A stretch of 64,000 bases of DNA from Trametopsis cervina. Its lineage: Eukaryota; Basidiomycota; Agaricomycetes; Polyporales; Irpicaceae. Of this stretch, positions 21,983-33,339 are shown one piece after another. The stretch is taken from contig MU278348.1 of NCBI GenBank assembly GCA_022385755.1, positions 1,337,035-1,401,034 on the forward strand, written 5' to 3'. Both the position numbers and the translations under genes were made by a program. Positions within the stretch are counted from its first letter, which is position 1. Every line of letters starts with the position of its first letter. Under the pieces are notes generated by a model. That model ran no database searches and had not been told where the DNA came from. It saw only the letters and a list, made by a program, of their open reading frames with translations.

Positions 21983-23959
21983 TCATGGCTTGTCAACATC
22001 CATCACAGTTGACGCGGTGCCTTGATTCGACGAGGGTGTATCTGCCCGACGTTCCCAGATCTGCGTGAAACTTATGAGAGAACACTCAGGATTGCGAAGC
22101 ACAATTATCTTCACCTGTATGACTGTTTCTCCTAGGAATATCATCTCTTTGCGAATCTCCTCCACAATTAGATCCTGGATTTGGAACCACCGTTCACTCT
22201 CGCCACCGCCCGCACCGGCACGCAGATGTACTTTGTACACTGTGCTCTCTTTGTCTCTGGTTGTACCTGCTACGGATTCATGCGTCACGTTGGCGATGAG
22301 GTCATATATAGTGGAACTATGCCTGTCGGGCGAATCGAGGACTGCCAGTATGTCAATATCACAAGCTCATGCAAGTATGCGCTTAACTCACAGTCCCCAA
22401 AGTCCAATCCTCTCAGCGGAAAATTAACGATGGTGGGATTTTTCTCCTCGACGAATATATTCTTCGTGAAACGCTTGAAATGGAGAATAACATATGGTGG
22501 TAATTGTTGAAGCTTAAAGCGACGTAGCTGTCCCGCCGATTCCTGAGTTGGAAGAAGCATGTCATTACAGTACATCAGCGATTGATTATCTTGCATACCT
22601 GCGTCGTTTTACCGTCGTATTTGGCTAGTACCGACTGAATGCTGACCTGTGGAATGATATTCTTTTCTACTGCATCCTGGAACAGCGGAGGTGGAGGTAG
22701 ATCCACAGCCAGGAACAGGAACGGAGAAGTAGTCGTTTTGGTTTCTACCGACCCACAGAAGATCTTTCACTGGTATTCATAATATGCATGTGGCATGCGC
22801 ACCTCGGTCAATATCAAAAAACGGCTTTTCGCTCTCTCGAGCGTTGGAGCGTACGAGAACATGCTGCGTTTCCATTCTCAATTCACCCTGGAAAGTGGAG
22901 AATATGATGCCTACATGTCCCGCGTCATCACGGATACGTAGCGAGAGCGTGGATGTTCCTTACTCGAACCACGTCTCTTAGTGCCACCTGTGTCTTTATG
23001 GAGCGAGTTGAGCAACCACGACAGAAAGTCCGCAGGATCTCCTTGTTGCTCCAGACGAAATTTTCCTGTACTAGCTCTTCCTACCTCTTGAAGGAAATCG
23101 TGCGGGCTAACCTGGCTCTTGAAGAGCCTCGGGTTCCATATTTTCTTTGCAAGGACCGCGAAGCGCTTCAAAAGTTCGGATTCTTTGCCACGAAAATTGG
23201 ACAGAAGTAGATAGTCCCGCAGAGGAGGAATATGCAGTAAGGAATGAATGATGACATTCATGTAGTCATTGCGCTTGATGTTGTTGAGACCGATGTAACC
23301 GGAAATGTACGACTGATGTGACAAGTCATGCGATGGTTTTGCTAGATGCGCAGGAGACGAGAGGCTGGAAACGGAGGTCCGTGTGAAAGATGGTGCTAGC
23401 ACAAAAGCAATATCTTCCAACGATGGGTCGGAGACGGGATAGCCATCGGGTAGGACGTACACCTCAGAAAATTTCAGACGTTGTGGGTGAAATGCAATCT
23501 TAGTGACCTACCTTGGTAGTCTCAAGGTTAATGAAGACGTGATGATCGTCATGAATGGCATGGGCGTACGCGTACGAACTTCGTCCTCTACCCTGGAAAT
23601 ATTTCCCGCAGACCAGACAACCATAGATATTGATGTTGGATAGAGATACGGAGCAAACTTTCTCAAAATCAAAGTCAAGAGCTGCTCGATTGATCTAAGC
23701 CTACTTGAGTGATGAGGCAGACGCAGATATCGTATAGACATACAGTGTCAAGGTACAAATCGGACGCACGGGGCGGCTCTGATTGTCCTTCTATAGCATA
23801 TTCTTCTTCTGCTTCTAGATCTTCATGCGTTACAGCTTCAGCAGAGGCCAGCGATACAGTGTTGTTCGGGTTCTTGTCGCTCACTTCTAGGCGTGTTCTC
23901 TTGAGAGGTCGCTCGTCCAGCTCGTCTCGCGCGTCGGTGCTACGAGGGTTGGTTGCCAT
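21983..23959 (-). CDS. SAD1: Sad1/USP39, U4/U6.U5 tri-snRNP assembly factor (inactive USP)
   Basis: Exons 23959-23744, 23694-23512, 23462-22964, 22910-22803, 22744-22599, 22542-22392, 22341-22115 and 22060-21983; 535 residues, close to human USP39 (565). An acidic N-terminus leads to YLDTINRAALDFDFEKVC, then a ZnF-UBP finger (residues ~80-150: C, C-x-x-C and the H-x6-HH of AHAIHDDHHVF), then a USP fold. The block GLNNIKRNDYMNVIIHSL sits where active USPs have N-T-C-Y-M-N: Asp replaces the catalytic Cys, so the protein is a pseudo-protease as in yeast and human. FVEEKNPTIVNFP and the C-terminal IWERRAD also match. It acts in the nucleus in tri-snRNP formation for pre-mRNA splicing. Divergent from RSM22 with 286 bases between start codons. 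Confidence 0.95.
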
Positions 23960-24245
23960 GCGGCTGATCCAGTCAGTGAAGGGGATGTCGAGGCTGCTGA
24001 AGAGGACAATGGAAATGAAGTTCTAGATGCAGAGGAATAGGCTCAGTCAAAGCCGCCGAGTGTACTTTCAGCGTTGCTAATCGCGTATAATTCTGCGCTG
24101 GCGCTTACATCCAGTTCGTTCAACCACGGTAGCACTTTTCATTGCGACCTTCACCACAGTATCCGTGAGTGGATGCAACCACTTGCTTATTGTACAACAT
24201 TTTCCTGCGCATACAGTCTTTGAACACCGCGGGATCTAAAAGGCG
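23960..24245. promoter_or_regulatory. Shared divergent promoter, SAD1 and RSM22
   Basis: 286 bases between two divergent start codons, so both promoters must lie here or overlap the 5' UTRs. No TATA box is evident, in keeping with housekeeping genes. Confidence 0.6.
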
Positions 24246-26492
24246 ATGCTATGCTCTCTTTCTCGACAACGTGCTCTGGCGACTCGCCTCACAGAGAGAC
24301 GGTGGCTATCTATGTCTCTGGCTGTGCGATCACAGGTGCCGAACGCTCGCCTGGAATTGGATCCATCTTTCAAAGACTTCATTCAAAGCAGTGAAGGCAT
24401 GGCGAGTTGGAAAGCTACCATTGACCGTCACTCGACTGGCTCAGACGTGCTCAGACATCCGCCTCGCGAGTTGGAAGTCTACCCCAACGATCCTTTAGAG
24501 ACGGACGACTACCTCACTTCCGAGCAGCTGGACTCCCAAGAAATTTCTGAAGAGAAACATGGCAGAAAATCGCCTGCTGCACGCTTTGGCAGCCGAAGTC
24601 ATGGGACTATAGTGCTACCTTCCGAGCTACAAGGTTCCATTACGAGACTGATTTCAGGTACGGATACATGTCTCCTTCGGTTGTTCCCTTGTCAGTGACT
24701 ATATCAGGCTCCGACAAGTCTATGTTACACGTCGATGCCAAGCGACTTTTCACGGACAATAATGGCGAGGAGCCACAGTGGGATTCAGCCTACGAGGTGA
24801 AATACAAATCTAGGCGACAGGCCCAACAGCATGCCGAGAGAGATGGCACAGCATTCGCCTCAGTCGCTCTGCCATCTCATTACTCGGCCATCGTAGCAGT
24901 CTTGGACCACGTCAAACATAGACTGGGTCCGAGCTGGACTGCAGAGCATGTAATCGACTGGGGTTCTGGGACTGGGAGCGGATTATGGTTAGTACGCTCG
25001 CTATCGATACCAGGGACATTGAGTCATTTTTGGTCACCAGGGCAGCTGCGCACGTCTTTCAGAAAGTACCGCCTTCGGACACCTTGGAAGAAGTAATTGA
25101 ACCTCAGATTTCCAATTCTACCATCATGACCTACCTAGGACTTGACAAGCGAGACGGTCTTGTCACAATTGGTAGGCGATTATTGGAAGGTATGCCGGCT
25201 TTGCGAAACCCCTTACCCGATGCTGATCACACCACGATAGGTATCAATCTAGGAGAGACCGCAATAACATGGAAACCAACATTGAAGGAATCACACAAAA
25301 GGCCTTCAACGGATGGTAATGGTTCGCTGGCCATCTCCGCATTTATGTTGTCCTCCCTGCAAACGCCTCTGGCTCGCAAGGCGCTAGTCATGGAGATGTG
25401 GGAGAGCGGAGCAGACACGATTGTAGGCCCCTTAACATCTGGTCGAATTTGCGCACTAAAATTTACTCTCAGGTAATAATCGATCATAGCACTGTTGCTG
25501 GCTTTGAATGTATCGCCGAAGCTCGCGCAAGTCTCCTTCGTATAGGCCAGAAACAGCTCGACAGCGTTGAAAATTCCGCCGGCGCAGGCTGTCATGTAGT
25601 GGCACCGGTACGGGTTCACCTGCTTCCCTGCTTCACCTGCACCCGGCTCATCACAACTATCCAGTGTCCCCATGACAAAGCTTGCCCGTTGCATCATGCA
25701 GGCCCCAAGAGTTTGGTTTGTGGATTTTCTCAACGTCTCCAAAGACCGGAGTTTGTGCGCCGAACGAAGAATTCCGGACAGGGGCATGAGGACGCTGGTT
25801 ACTCATACGTTGTGATTCGTAAAGGACCAAGGCCGCCCGCGGTGGGGAGCAAGCATGGCCGAATTGGCGACGTAGGCAGACGGGAACTGCAGAAGATCGC
25901 TGAAAAAGATAAAACAATGATAGAATTGACTGTTGATGGAGAGCAACAACCAAAACCTGTTACTCCGCTCGACGTTGCGGATGCTGATAACGCGGCTAAT
26001 CAAGATGTTGTGGTAGACTTGGGCGTCGAAATTCCCTCTCACGAGTTACAGACCGCTTTACGTTCAGAGGCATATTACTGGCCAAGACTTGTCTTTCCAC
26101 CGCTGAAGAAGAACGGACACATTATCTTGGACAGCTGCACAACTGAAGGTGAGTTGTCAGGTTTTGCACAATAGGGTATACTGATCGTCTCTGAAGGGAA
26201 AATCATGCGTATGACAATACCCAAGTCCCAAGGCAAACAACCGTTCTATGACGCACGCAAGTCGAGCTGGGGTGACATTTTCCCTCATGAGCCCAAGAAT
26301 CGACCGCACGAGAAGTTTTCGCCGCAGCACGAAGGTGAAAACCCCTCGCCGAAAGATAGAGACCGTCCTGCGCGGTCCAGGCACGATGACAAGCGCCACA
26401 AAAGCTACACCCGACTCGCAGAAGATTTGAACGAGCATAAGAAGAAAATTCGACACCAAAAATTACTCTTTGCTAGGGAAGGGCGCATGTAG
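24246..26492 (+). CDS. RSM22: RSM22/METTL17, mitoribosome small-subunit assembly factor
   Basis: Exons 24246-24657, 24708-24987, 25041-25189, 25241-25422, 25473-25607, 25665-26148 and 26197-26492; 645 residues. The first ~35 residues are Arg/Ser/Leu-rich with little acid, a mitochondrial targeting peptide. Landmarks of the Rsm22/METTL17 family: LPSHYSAIVAVLDHV, the SAM-binding-type loop VIDWGSGTGSGLW (near residue 225), HSTVAGFECIAEARA, QRLQRPEFVRRTK and HEDAGYSYVVIRKG. Four cysteines (GC, PC, AC, VC in CHVVAPCPHDKACPLHH...C) match the iron-sulfur cluster ligands described for METTL17. The protein helps mature the mitochondrial small ribosomal subunit. Two introns (25190-25240 and 25608-25664) are multiples of three without stops, so retained forms would stay in frame. 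Its C-terminus is Lys/Arg-rich. Confidence 0.94.
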
Positions 26493-26618
26493 AGCTCTGT
26501 AATGACCCGCTTCTAATCCTAATCTCTCCTCAATGTTTATTATATGTGTCCAGCATCTCCCAAAGGACTCTCAACTCAGTCATGCAATTAGTCACGATAT
26601 ATTAATGTAGATAGTATG

Positions 26619-27728
26619 CTAATAATCAGATATCCGTATCCCTGGCCCCTGCCGGGTGCTTAGAATTACCTTTGTGATAGAATTGACTGGACAAACGCTT
26701 AAGAACAAAGCTCCGGCAAGAAAATACTAAACACACCTGGTTTCGGTCCTCCTTTAGCATGCTTCTCCGCGGCGTCTCTAACATTGCCAGTCGCGCGTTT
26801 GACCAAGCCAAGGAAGTACCTAAAATTACTCTCCACGTCTTCTATGGGGAAGTGCAACTGCAGCGAACAGTTCATCCGGCGTTCATAATGAAAGAGAAAA
26901 AATGACGAACCTTAGCAATTGGTTGCCGGATGGTCCCGTCCTTGTCGCCTGTCCACTCGCTGGTGCCCTTCAAACGCCGAATGTAGCCTGCGATATCCTC
27001 TGTGACTGTGCCGCGACGTTCCGAAGGCATCAGTCCACGGGGACCTAATACGCGACCGAGGCGCGGTGTTATGGCACGAATCAACTCCGGTGTACTGAGA
27101 AACATCGTAGCTTTATGAGTGCCGTTTACAACCTATGGGAATGTTATGACTGCGTTTACATGGAGATATGAGCGTGTACTTACACCGTCAATAAGCTCTG
27201 GCCCGCCAACGATGTCAGCCCCGGCAGCCTTTGCTTCCTCAGCAATTTGTCCTTCCGCAAACACCAGGATACGATCTTGAGACTGCGATTTGGCTTGTCT
27301 GGGTAGAACAAAACGACCCTTTGGTATCGTAATGCCCTTTCCCATGGCAGTCTTGATTGTTAACTCATACGTTGCATTGGGAGAGACGACCTCTGACGCC
27401 TGAGGGGATGTTCGATATGCATTTAGTAGATACATAGCGCATTCACTTACACGCAGGACTTGGATTGCTTCTGATAGATTCAACTTCTCACTATCATACC
27501 AATTCTTTTTCTTCTGTGCTAACGCTGCGCGTTGAGCCTTGGTGGCAGGCGTCTTCGTCTTCTTTACAGGTGTACGCGCGCTGAGAACCGCTCCTGCACG
27601 AAATTGACGGGTAGACGTTGAAGCCTGAGGGAAGATTAACGTGTGCATAAACCAGGCATTTAACCGCGTGCACTTACCAATAGGCTATGAGCACCCCGAC
27701 ATCGTGTAGCCAGGAGTGTGAGTGACAT
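26619..27728 (-). CDS. MRPL1: Mitochondrial ribosomal protein uL1m
   Basis: Exons 27728-27678, 27624-27451, 27399-27184, 27132-26911, 26857-26737 and 26686-26619; 283 residues. A basic presequence (MSLTLLATRCRGAHSLL and on) is followed by the L1 fold: LNLSEAIQVLR, the ELTIKT strand, DRILVFAEGQ, AGADIVGGPELI and GRVLGPRGLMP, the family signature in the second domain, then FPIEDVESNFRYFL. The last exon is set by the conserved end ITKVILSTRQGPGIRI; using the next AG instead would destroy it. uL1m forms the mobile L1 stalk of the mitochondrial large subunit near the E site. Convergent with RSM22: the two stop codons are 126 bases apart. Confidence 0.95.
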
Positions 27729-29905
27729 GGTCGACTTGAAACTCTGGGTCGCTGTAAAGAGACGCTTGCGCTGTTGTATATCGGACTGTTCCGTTCCAAG
27801 AAAGGAAATTAAGGAGAAGGCGCTCATACTCATGGCCGCCTCAGACTGCATGAACTTCTGATCAGGACACCCCCATTCTACCGTACGTTGATAGTCAGTA
27901 GCCAGTGCGGCTAGGGTAATGGCACAAACGAATATAAAATGCACTCATGAAGCGAAGAACACAATCTGATTGAGACCCTAGGGCATCAGTATGGCACTCC
28001 TGCACTGAGCAGACATCTGCTCTCAACAAGTGGGCGCACTGCACTGGATGGCAAGGTCGATTTGAATGATTCTATGACAAAAACATGCCACAAATAATTG
28101 TAGAAAATCCAATGCAGTTTACGGCGTATGTCTAGAGAGCCGGGTGTTATACACCAAAGTAATTAATCAAGCGAGGAAAGCGTTCGCAACACGGGCTCGT
28201 CCTGGGAACTCCTTACACGCCCAAGGGATGTACGTATGCATCCCAAGATGTAGGCCGGTGAACAGATATATTGGAAGATGATTACGGGCCTTAAGAAATA
28301 TCCCTTGCCGGCGTTACTCACTATGTCTCCGTCTGAGTATGGGTCCGCGCCGCCATCGGGAGTAAGTCCATACGCCCCCAAACCAGCCAGTAACATCATG
28401 AACTGGTTCTATCCGCCTAGGCTTTCTGTCTCAATGGAAAAGACCACCCATGGGGAGTTAAATTTATACGGAGTTGCGTGCTAATGCTGAGCTCGAACGT
28501 TCTGCATTCACACCGCGGTACTTCTCTGTGTCATTCATATGACGGATATTATGTACCTGGTGAAGAGATTTAGTGATCATGATGCCATCCGTGGATACCG
28601 TCCGCCTCAACAGGTCAGTAGGTGTATTGGCGGAGATTTACTACGGCGCTCCACTGGAAGAAATCACGGAAGTAGCGTATCCATATTCACGACATTGGTT
28701 TACATTCCGATTTTGCAATATGCCGTAGTGTTGACGGACTCTGTACAACGAACCACTGTTAAGAGCTGTTGCACTGTCCACCTGGGCGTAAACGGCACCA
28801 TGTAAGCCCTGCTTGACGGCTATAGATACGATGCCCGAACAGCTTAATCACTGCATTTTCTTCTCGTCATCGGAGGCAGCTCGTTAAATCACCGTCCATC
28901 CATTCTCTGAAAAGCTCGATGCATGCGCATAATTTACAGGATGCATTTGCTTCAGCGCCAGATGAGATGACCGGTAAATACCACATACCTTGTGAGATAG
29001 ACCTGTGGGACAAAAAACAATATTCTTGAAAGGCCGACGTAAAGAAGGTGTGCGTGTGACTGAGAAAGGGTACAATCGCATATAGCAGCGTTGGTGGCTC
29101 ACTTGTGTACTCCAGAATGATTCGGATGTCGCCTTGCGCAGCCAGTACTTAGTCCGAGACTTGAACATGGCATACAAATGAGTGACACAGGAATTGACGT
29201 CGACATCGTGAGAGACGGATTACTCACAGACTCCATTCTCCACCTTTCTGGTAGCATTCGACGTCTAAGCTGTGCGCTCCCCGAAGATTATCCCGGTGAT
29301 TCCAGCAAAATAATGAACATCTTGCGGCGCATACACTGTCGCATTGCAGCTCTGGCATGCATGGGCGGCACTCTGCTGACCTCAATCCGCGGAAATGAAC
29401 TCAGCAAAGACACCTATGTCATTTCGGCGATATTGGCACGTCAGAGGTCGGGGAACCTGGGCCGCTTACGCAGTGTCCAGTCTCAGATATCAGCAATATG
29501 GCAAGGGAAGATTGAAGGGGTCAATACCAGCGCGAGCATCCTATAGGTCAGGAGCCTAAGAGTACGCTTAAGCCTTGTCAGCTTCCGACCTGAAGTCATG
29601 ATATGGTGGATACGTTACATATTATCTGGCGATACCAGTTGTGAGTTCCGCCCGTAACCACATTCTTGCTTGAAATAGCTGCCCGGCGGTGCATTTGCCT
29701 CTCTCGCAGTCGATTCTGAACAACTCGCTGCCAGATGTTGTTGGTTGATTGAGGATGATTGCCTCCGTTTACCCGCGTCCTGACCTAAACGGAAACGATG
29801 TGATCTTGAGGCGCTCATCAGGTCGCGCGGACTCGGAGTATCAAACGACTGGACGTGCAAACCAGCTTTCTTTCTCACCATCGTCTTCTGCAGTGGGCTG
29901 GCGTC
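27729..29905. other. Gene-poor interval, about 2.2 kb
   Basis: Holds the uL1m promoter at the left and the mL40 promoter at the right. One open frame of 122 codons (29178-29546, +) starts in acceptable context but matches nothing I recognise. The rest shows short frames on both strands with no domain pattern, no repeats and no splice-joinable conserved block. Confidence 0.4.
29178..29546 (+). CDS. Uncertain 122-residue open frame
   Basis: Single uninterrupted frame, mixed composition with two Leu/Ile-rich helices (GSIRRLSCAL and NILRRIHCRIAALACMGG) and no low complexity. It is longer than other random frames nearby but has no family signal, no clear TATA box and no intron, unlike nearly all accepted genes of the window. 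May be chance, a lineage-specific gene or the exon of something larger. Confidence 0.15.
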   Translation: MSDTGIDVDIVRDGLLTDSILHLSGSIRRLSCALPEDYPGDSSKIMNILRRIHCRIAALACMGGTLLTSIRGNELSKDTYVISAILARQRSGNLGRLRSVQSQISAIWQGKIEGVNTSASIL

Positions 29906-30499
29906 ATGTCCTCCCTCCAATTAGCCTGGAAAACATCAAGGCAGGCCGCGCCTTCGCGTATTGCACAGGCCCCCATTCGTGGGATGGCTGCTACAGGCTT
30001 TGACCCCCGCTTGAAAGATGCCGCAGCCATGGCAGACCCCAGGGTCGACATCATCCGCCGCACGCTCTATCCCGCCAACGTCCGTAACCGGGAGTCGCCA
30101 ACAGGAACATGGAGGTCGAATGTCGGCCGGCGGTTGCAACGTGCTATTCCGTCTGTGCAAGCCCACGAAACCATCGAGCGTGCGTGGTTGCTGCATCAAC
30201 GTCACGTTCGGAGAGGGAGGCAGGCAGAACTTGAGAGGAAGTTCAAGTGCATGAGAGAGGCAATGGACACGCTATATGAACTCGACCCCAAGCTGTATGC
30301 TGAAGCAAACAAGGTGGAGGATCCTCGTGTGCGAACACCGCAAGAGGTGCAGTTGATCAAGACATTGAAGGGTCAAGAGAAGAAAGCCATCGAATCTCGC
30401 ATTCGTGGCTTGTTCCCTCGCGAGCTACGCATTCCTTCGGACACCCCTTCGCGCGACGGCTGGAAGTATGAATGGGAACCGATAATACGCCCTTTATAA
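29906..30499 (+). CDS. MRPL28: Mitochondrial large-subunit ribosomal protein mL40
   Basis: Single exon, 197 residues. The start at 29906 gives a typical import signal (MSSLQLAWKTSRQAAPSRIAQ); an in-frame ATG 51 bases upstream would add residues that do not look like a presequence. The body carries the fungal mL40 pattern: RVDIIRRTLYP, ESPTGTWR, ETIERAWLLHQRHVRR, a long Arg/Glu helix, ESRIRGLFPRELRIP and a final DTPSRDGW. mL40 (yeast Mrpl28) sits on the mitochondrial large subunit. This is one of the few intronless genes here. Convergent with CSN2, 203 bases between stop codons. The symbol follows yeast usage. Confidence 0.88.
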   Translation: MSSLQLAWKTSRQAAPSRIAQAPIRGMAATGFDPRLKDAAAMADPRVDIIRRTLYPANVRNRESPTGTWRSNVGRRLQRAIPSVQAHETIERAWLLHQRHVRRGRQAELERKFKCMREAMDTLYELDPKLYAEANKVEDPRVRTPQEVQLIKTLKGQEKKAIESRIRGLFPRELRIPSDTPSRDGWKYEWEPIIRPL

Positions 30500-30702
30500 A
30501 CGTATGTACGTGATCGTTATCCACCAATTCCAATATACTAACATACCATGGGAACCCAGTCATAGTGTGGCATCTTACTCTATACATTGCATCGTGCGCT
30601 AGAACTTATAATACAGTCCCGATTGTCTTCAATTCCAGAGTGCAAAGCGCGAGGGGTACATTGGATACATAGAAATACACGGCGATGAGTGATTACAAAG
30701 CT

Positions 30703-32747
30703 TTAGTGCCAGGGACGCGACAGCCGGCTATCCAAGTCATATGTGTTTGAGCTCAAGCCCTCGAGGGATGTACTCATGGGATGCTCGCCCTGCCCTCTCG
30801 TCGTCCCCGGCGCCTTGTTTATGACCGCCGCATGCACAGCCTCGAGTGTGTCTGTCCATTTCTGCAAAGCGGCGTACCGCCTTTTTTCGAGGGCTTGTCT
30901 GTACCGGGAACATTAGCTCTGCAAAATCTACTGTTCAGGCACGGAACGCTCACTGTCGATCGAGTTCGAGTCTCATGGCTACTTGGTCGATGCGACCTTC
31001 CACCTTACCTTCCAGAATGAGACCGATGAGCAATTCCTCAACGTCTTGGATTTCCACGTTCAGTTGCTTCATGATGCAGTCAGTTATTACTGGAACTAGC
31101 TGTTAGCCGGTTACCACACACCTTAGCAAGGAACGACAGTTCCAGCCTTGTGTATGGTTTGATGAGGTCGATGAGATACTGGGTGCGCAAGCTGCGGAGT
31201 AGTTCGTCGATGTAGAGCCTTATGAATGGGTCATCCATGATGGTTGAGCGGTTGTCTGCGATCCGTTAGTGCTGACCATCTGAACATATATGATGCAGTA
31301 GACGAACCTCGCAAGATCTTCTCTGCTGAATGTACCTCTCGGCGTTGATACGCGTCGACAAGGTCCGTCATGGCCGTTATCTGAGGGTCGTTCTTGTATC
31401 TAGACAGGGCCCAGGTCATCCTCATATACACGCCGCGTTGTTCTCAGCTTACGGTTTCGTCTCCTGACTGTCAAAGGGATTGACCTCGCTGCCCATCAGC
31501 ATATTGGCAAGGACGAGATACTTGAGTACTTGAATTCGCTGAGGCGAACCAGCTTCATCGTAGTTCCTGAACGATTCGAAGAAGTCCTCGCTGGCACGAT
31601 TCCAGTTGCCTGGAGGCAGATCATCAATGACAGCAGCACACTGTACGCGATCTTGACATACGTTCTCCCATCCACATCTTACCGCCGCATTCTTTGATGA
31701 CTCCCATTATACGCGGATGTGGGATGGCGGAGCGAACTGAGTTGGAGGCATTGTATATTTCCTGGTATGGGTCAGCACATAACTCTCATTATGATACCAC
31801 TGCACTTTGACCTTCAGTTTCTTGAAGTTCTTGGTTTCGTTGTACATTTGGATCTCCAATGCATATATCTCCAGGAGTTGCGTTCCTTTCTGTGCTTGGT
31901 CCTCGCCTTCCGCTACGGTTGATTGATGAAGGTCACGAATTAACTATACAGGCTTCAGCCAATGTCAACACCGATCATGCATACACGTTGTTACCTTTGC
32001 CAAACGCTGGTATTCCCTACGATCGAGCCATAACTTAGCCAGCTTCAGGTTGGTCTTGACCGACAGACGCTGAAACCGCACGCCACAGTAAGTATGGGGC
32101 CAGCTGTATTACGCTGCGCCACCCACCTCATTTTTGGCCTCTACCAGTGCCTTCTTCGTCGCTTGATAGAATTTTTCAAGTGTGTCGACGTCCACAGATC
32201 CGCTCTTTCCTCCACCAACGTAGTCGAGAATGTTATTGATGCTCTTCTCGGAATAGTTTCGCGTGACTGCAGACTTAGTATAGGTAAGCAGTTCTGTGTA
32301 CGTTTTGAGGGCATCAGATGGTCGTTTGAGATCCAAGAAAAGCAACTTTGTGGACTGCTTCAGGGCCTTGAAACCCCTACAGAATGGGCACAATTAGCCT
32401 GATGTTCGCGAGTCGACATATTGCTCATACCAATCGCCTTTCTCTTCTTCTTGGTCCACGATTGCGCGGAATTCCTTCAGTGCTTGCTCCGGTTCGTCCT
32501 CTCGTTTCCCTAATAAGTCAAGCAGTTACTACGAGCAGGAGTTGTCAGACGTGGAAGGAAAATAACCCTTAGCTGTGTAGTATAAGTTCTCTATATCTGC
32601 GCTTTCACCTTCATCACCAGAGCCGCCATCCGAGTAGTCGAATCCATAGTCCTATAATGCACATTGAGTATGTGAGATATCTACAAGAGTTATCCTGTCG
32701 CGCACCTCCTCATCACCTTGCATGTAATCGGCATCATCATCATCCAT
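30703..32747 (-). CDS. CSN2: COP9 signalosome subunit 2
   Basis: Twelve exons: 32747-32706, 32651-32567, 32509-32431, 32376-32127, 32069-31995, 31943-31812, 31761-31662, 31609-31453, 31399-31308, 31255-31122, 31066-30954 and 30898-30703; 484 residues against ~443 in human. Acidic N-terminus ([20 protein letters not shown]), then helical repeats with [53 protein letters not shown] and MDDPFIR; the PCI domain follows with [16 protein letters not shown] and a helical tail [17 protein letters not shown] removes NEDD8 from cullins, and CSN2 contacts the cullin-Rbx1 end. The donor at 31661 was chosen because it restores [11 protein letters not shown], which matches the family; an upstream GT would introduce a stop. 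The C-terminal ~45 residues after the conserved helix are an extension. Confidence 0.95.
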
Positions 32748-33339
32748 GGTTCGGCTAAGAACTGAAAGGTAGCTTGTAGGATCCCTTGTTACAACGCCTG
32801 CACCGATCTGTCATTATCGATTTACGATGGCCTAGTGCTTACACACCTGTTAACGGAACTCGAAAGCAAGAATGAGCGTACAGGAGAACACGAGTTGCAC
32901 TGGACGCTGTACCAGATTCTCACACCAACGGCAGTGCAATGAAGCTGCAGCCACTGGCACAAACGTACGCGTTCCGCAGGCGCTGGCAATTCCTGCACGT
33001 GCCGGCCATGAATATAGCACGCACACTGCTTACACTGACTAGACCTCTGAAATATTCATCTTCGCAAGGGTCCAGTACTGCATCTTTACTCCCCAAAAGT
33101 GCACGATGCTTTATATCTTTGATTGTACCATACTGTATGGCCCGACTAAGGAAGCGCTTTACAGGCGGCGAACGTCGACCGGGCCGGAACTGATCAATAC
33201 GTAGTGGGCTCGGAGGACATCAGCATGCTCTAAGCAGACCAAGTTGCCACAGTCTAATGTTCCTTTCCTCTCTTGACCACCACGAACTACTAATGCCTTG
33301 AACGGTCATAATCACCCGAGACACGCCCTTTTGACGACA
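32748..33339. promoter_or_regulatory. Divergent promoter region, CSN2 and FAB1
   Basis: 592 bases between divergent start codons. No clear TATA box or repeated motif. Short frames here (for example 32939-33193, +) show no family signal. Confidence 0.5.
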
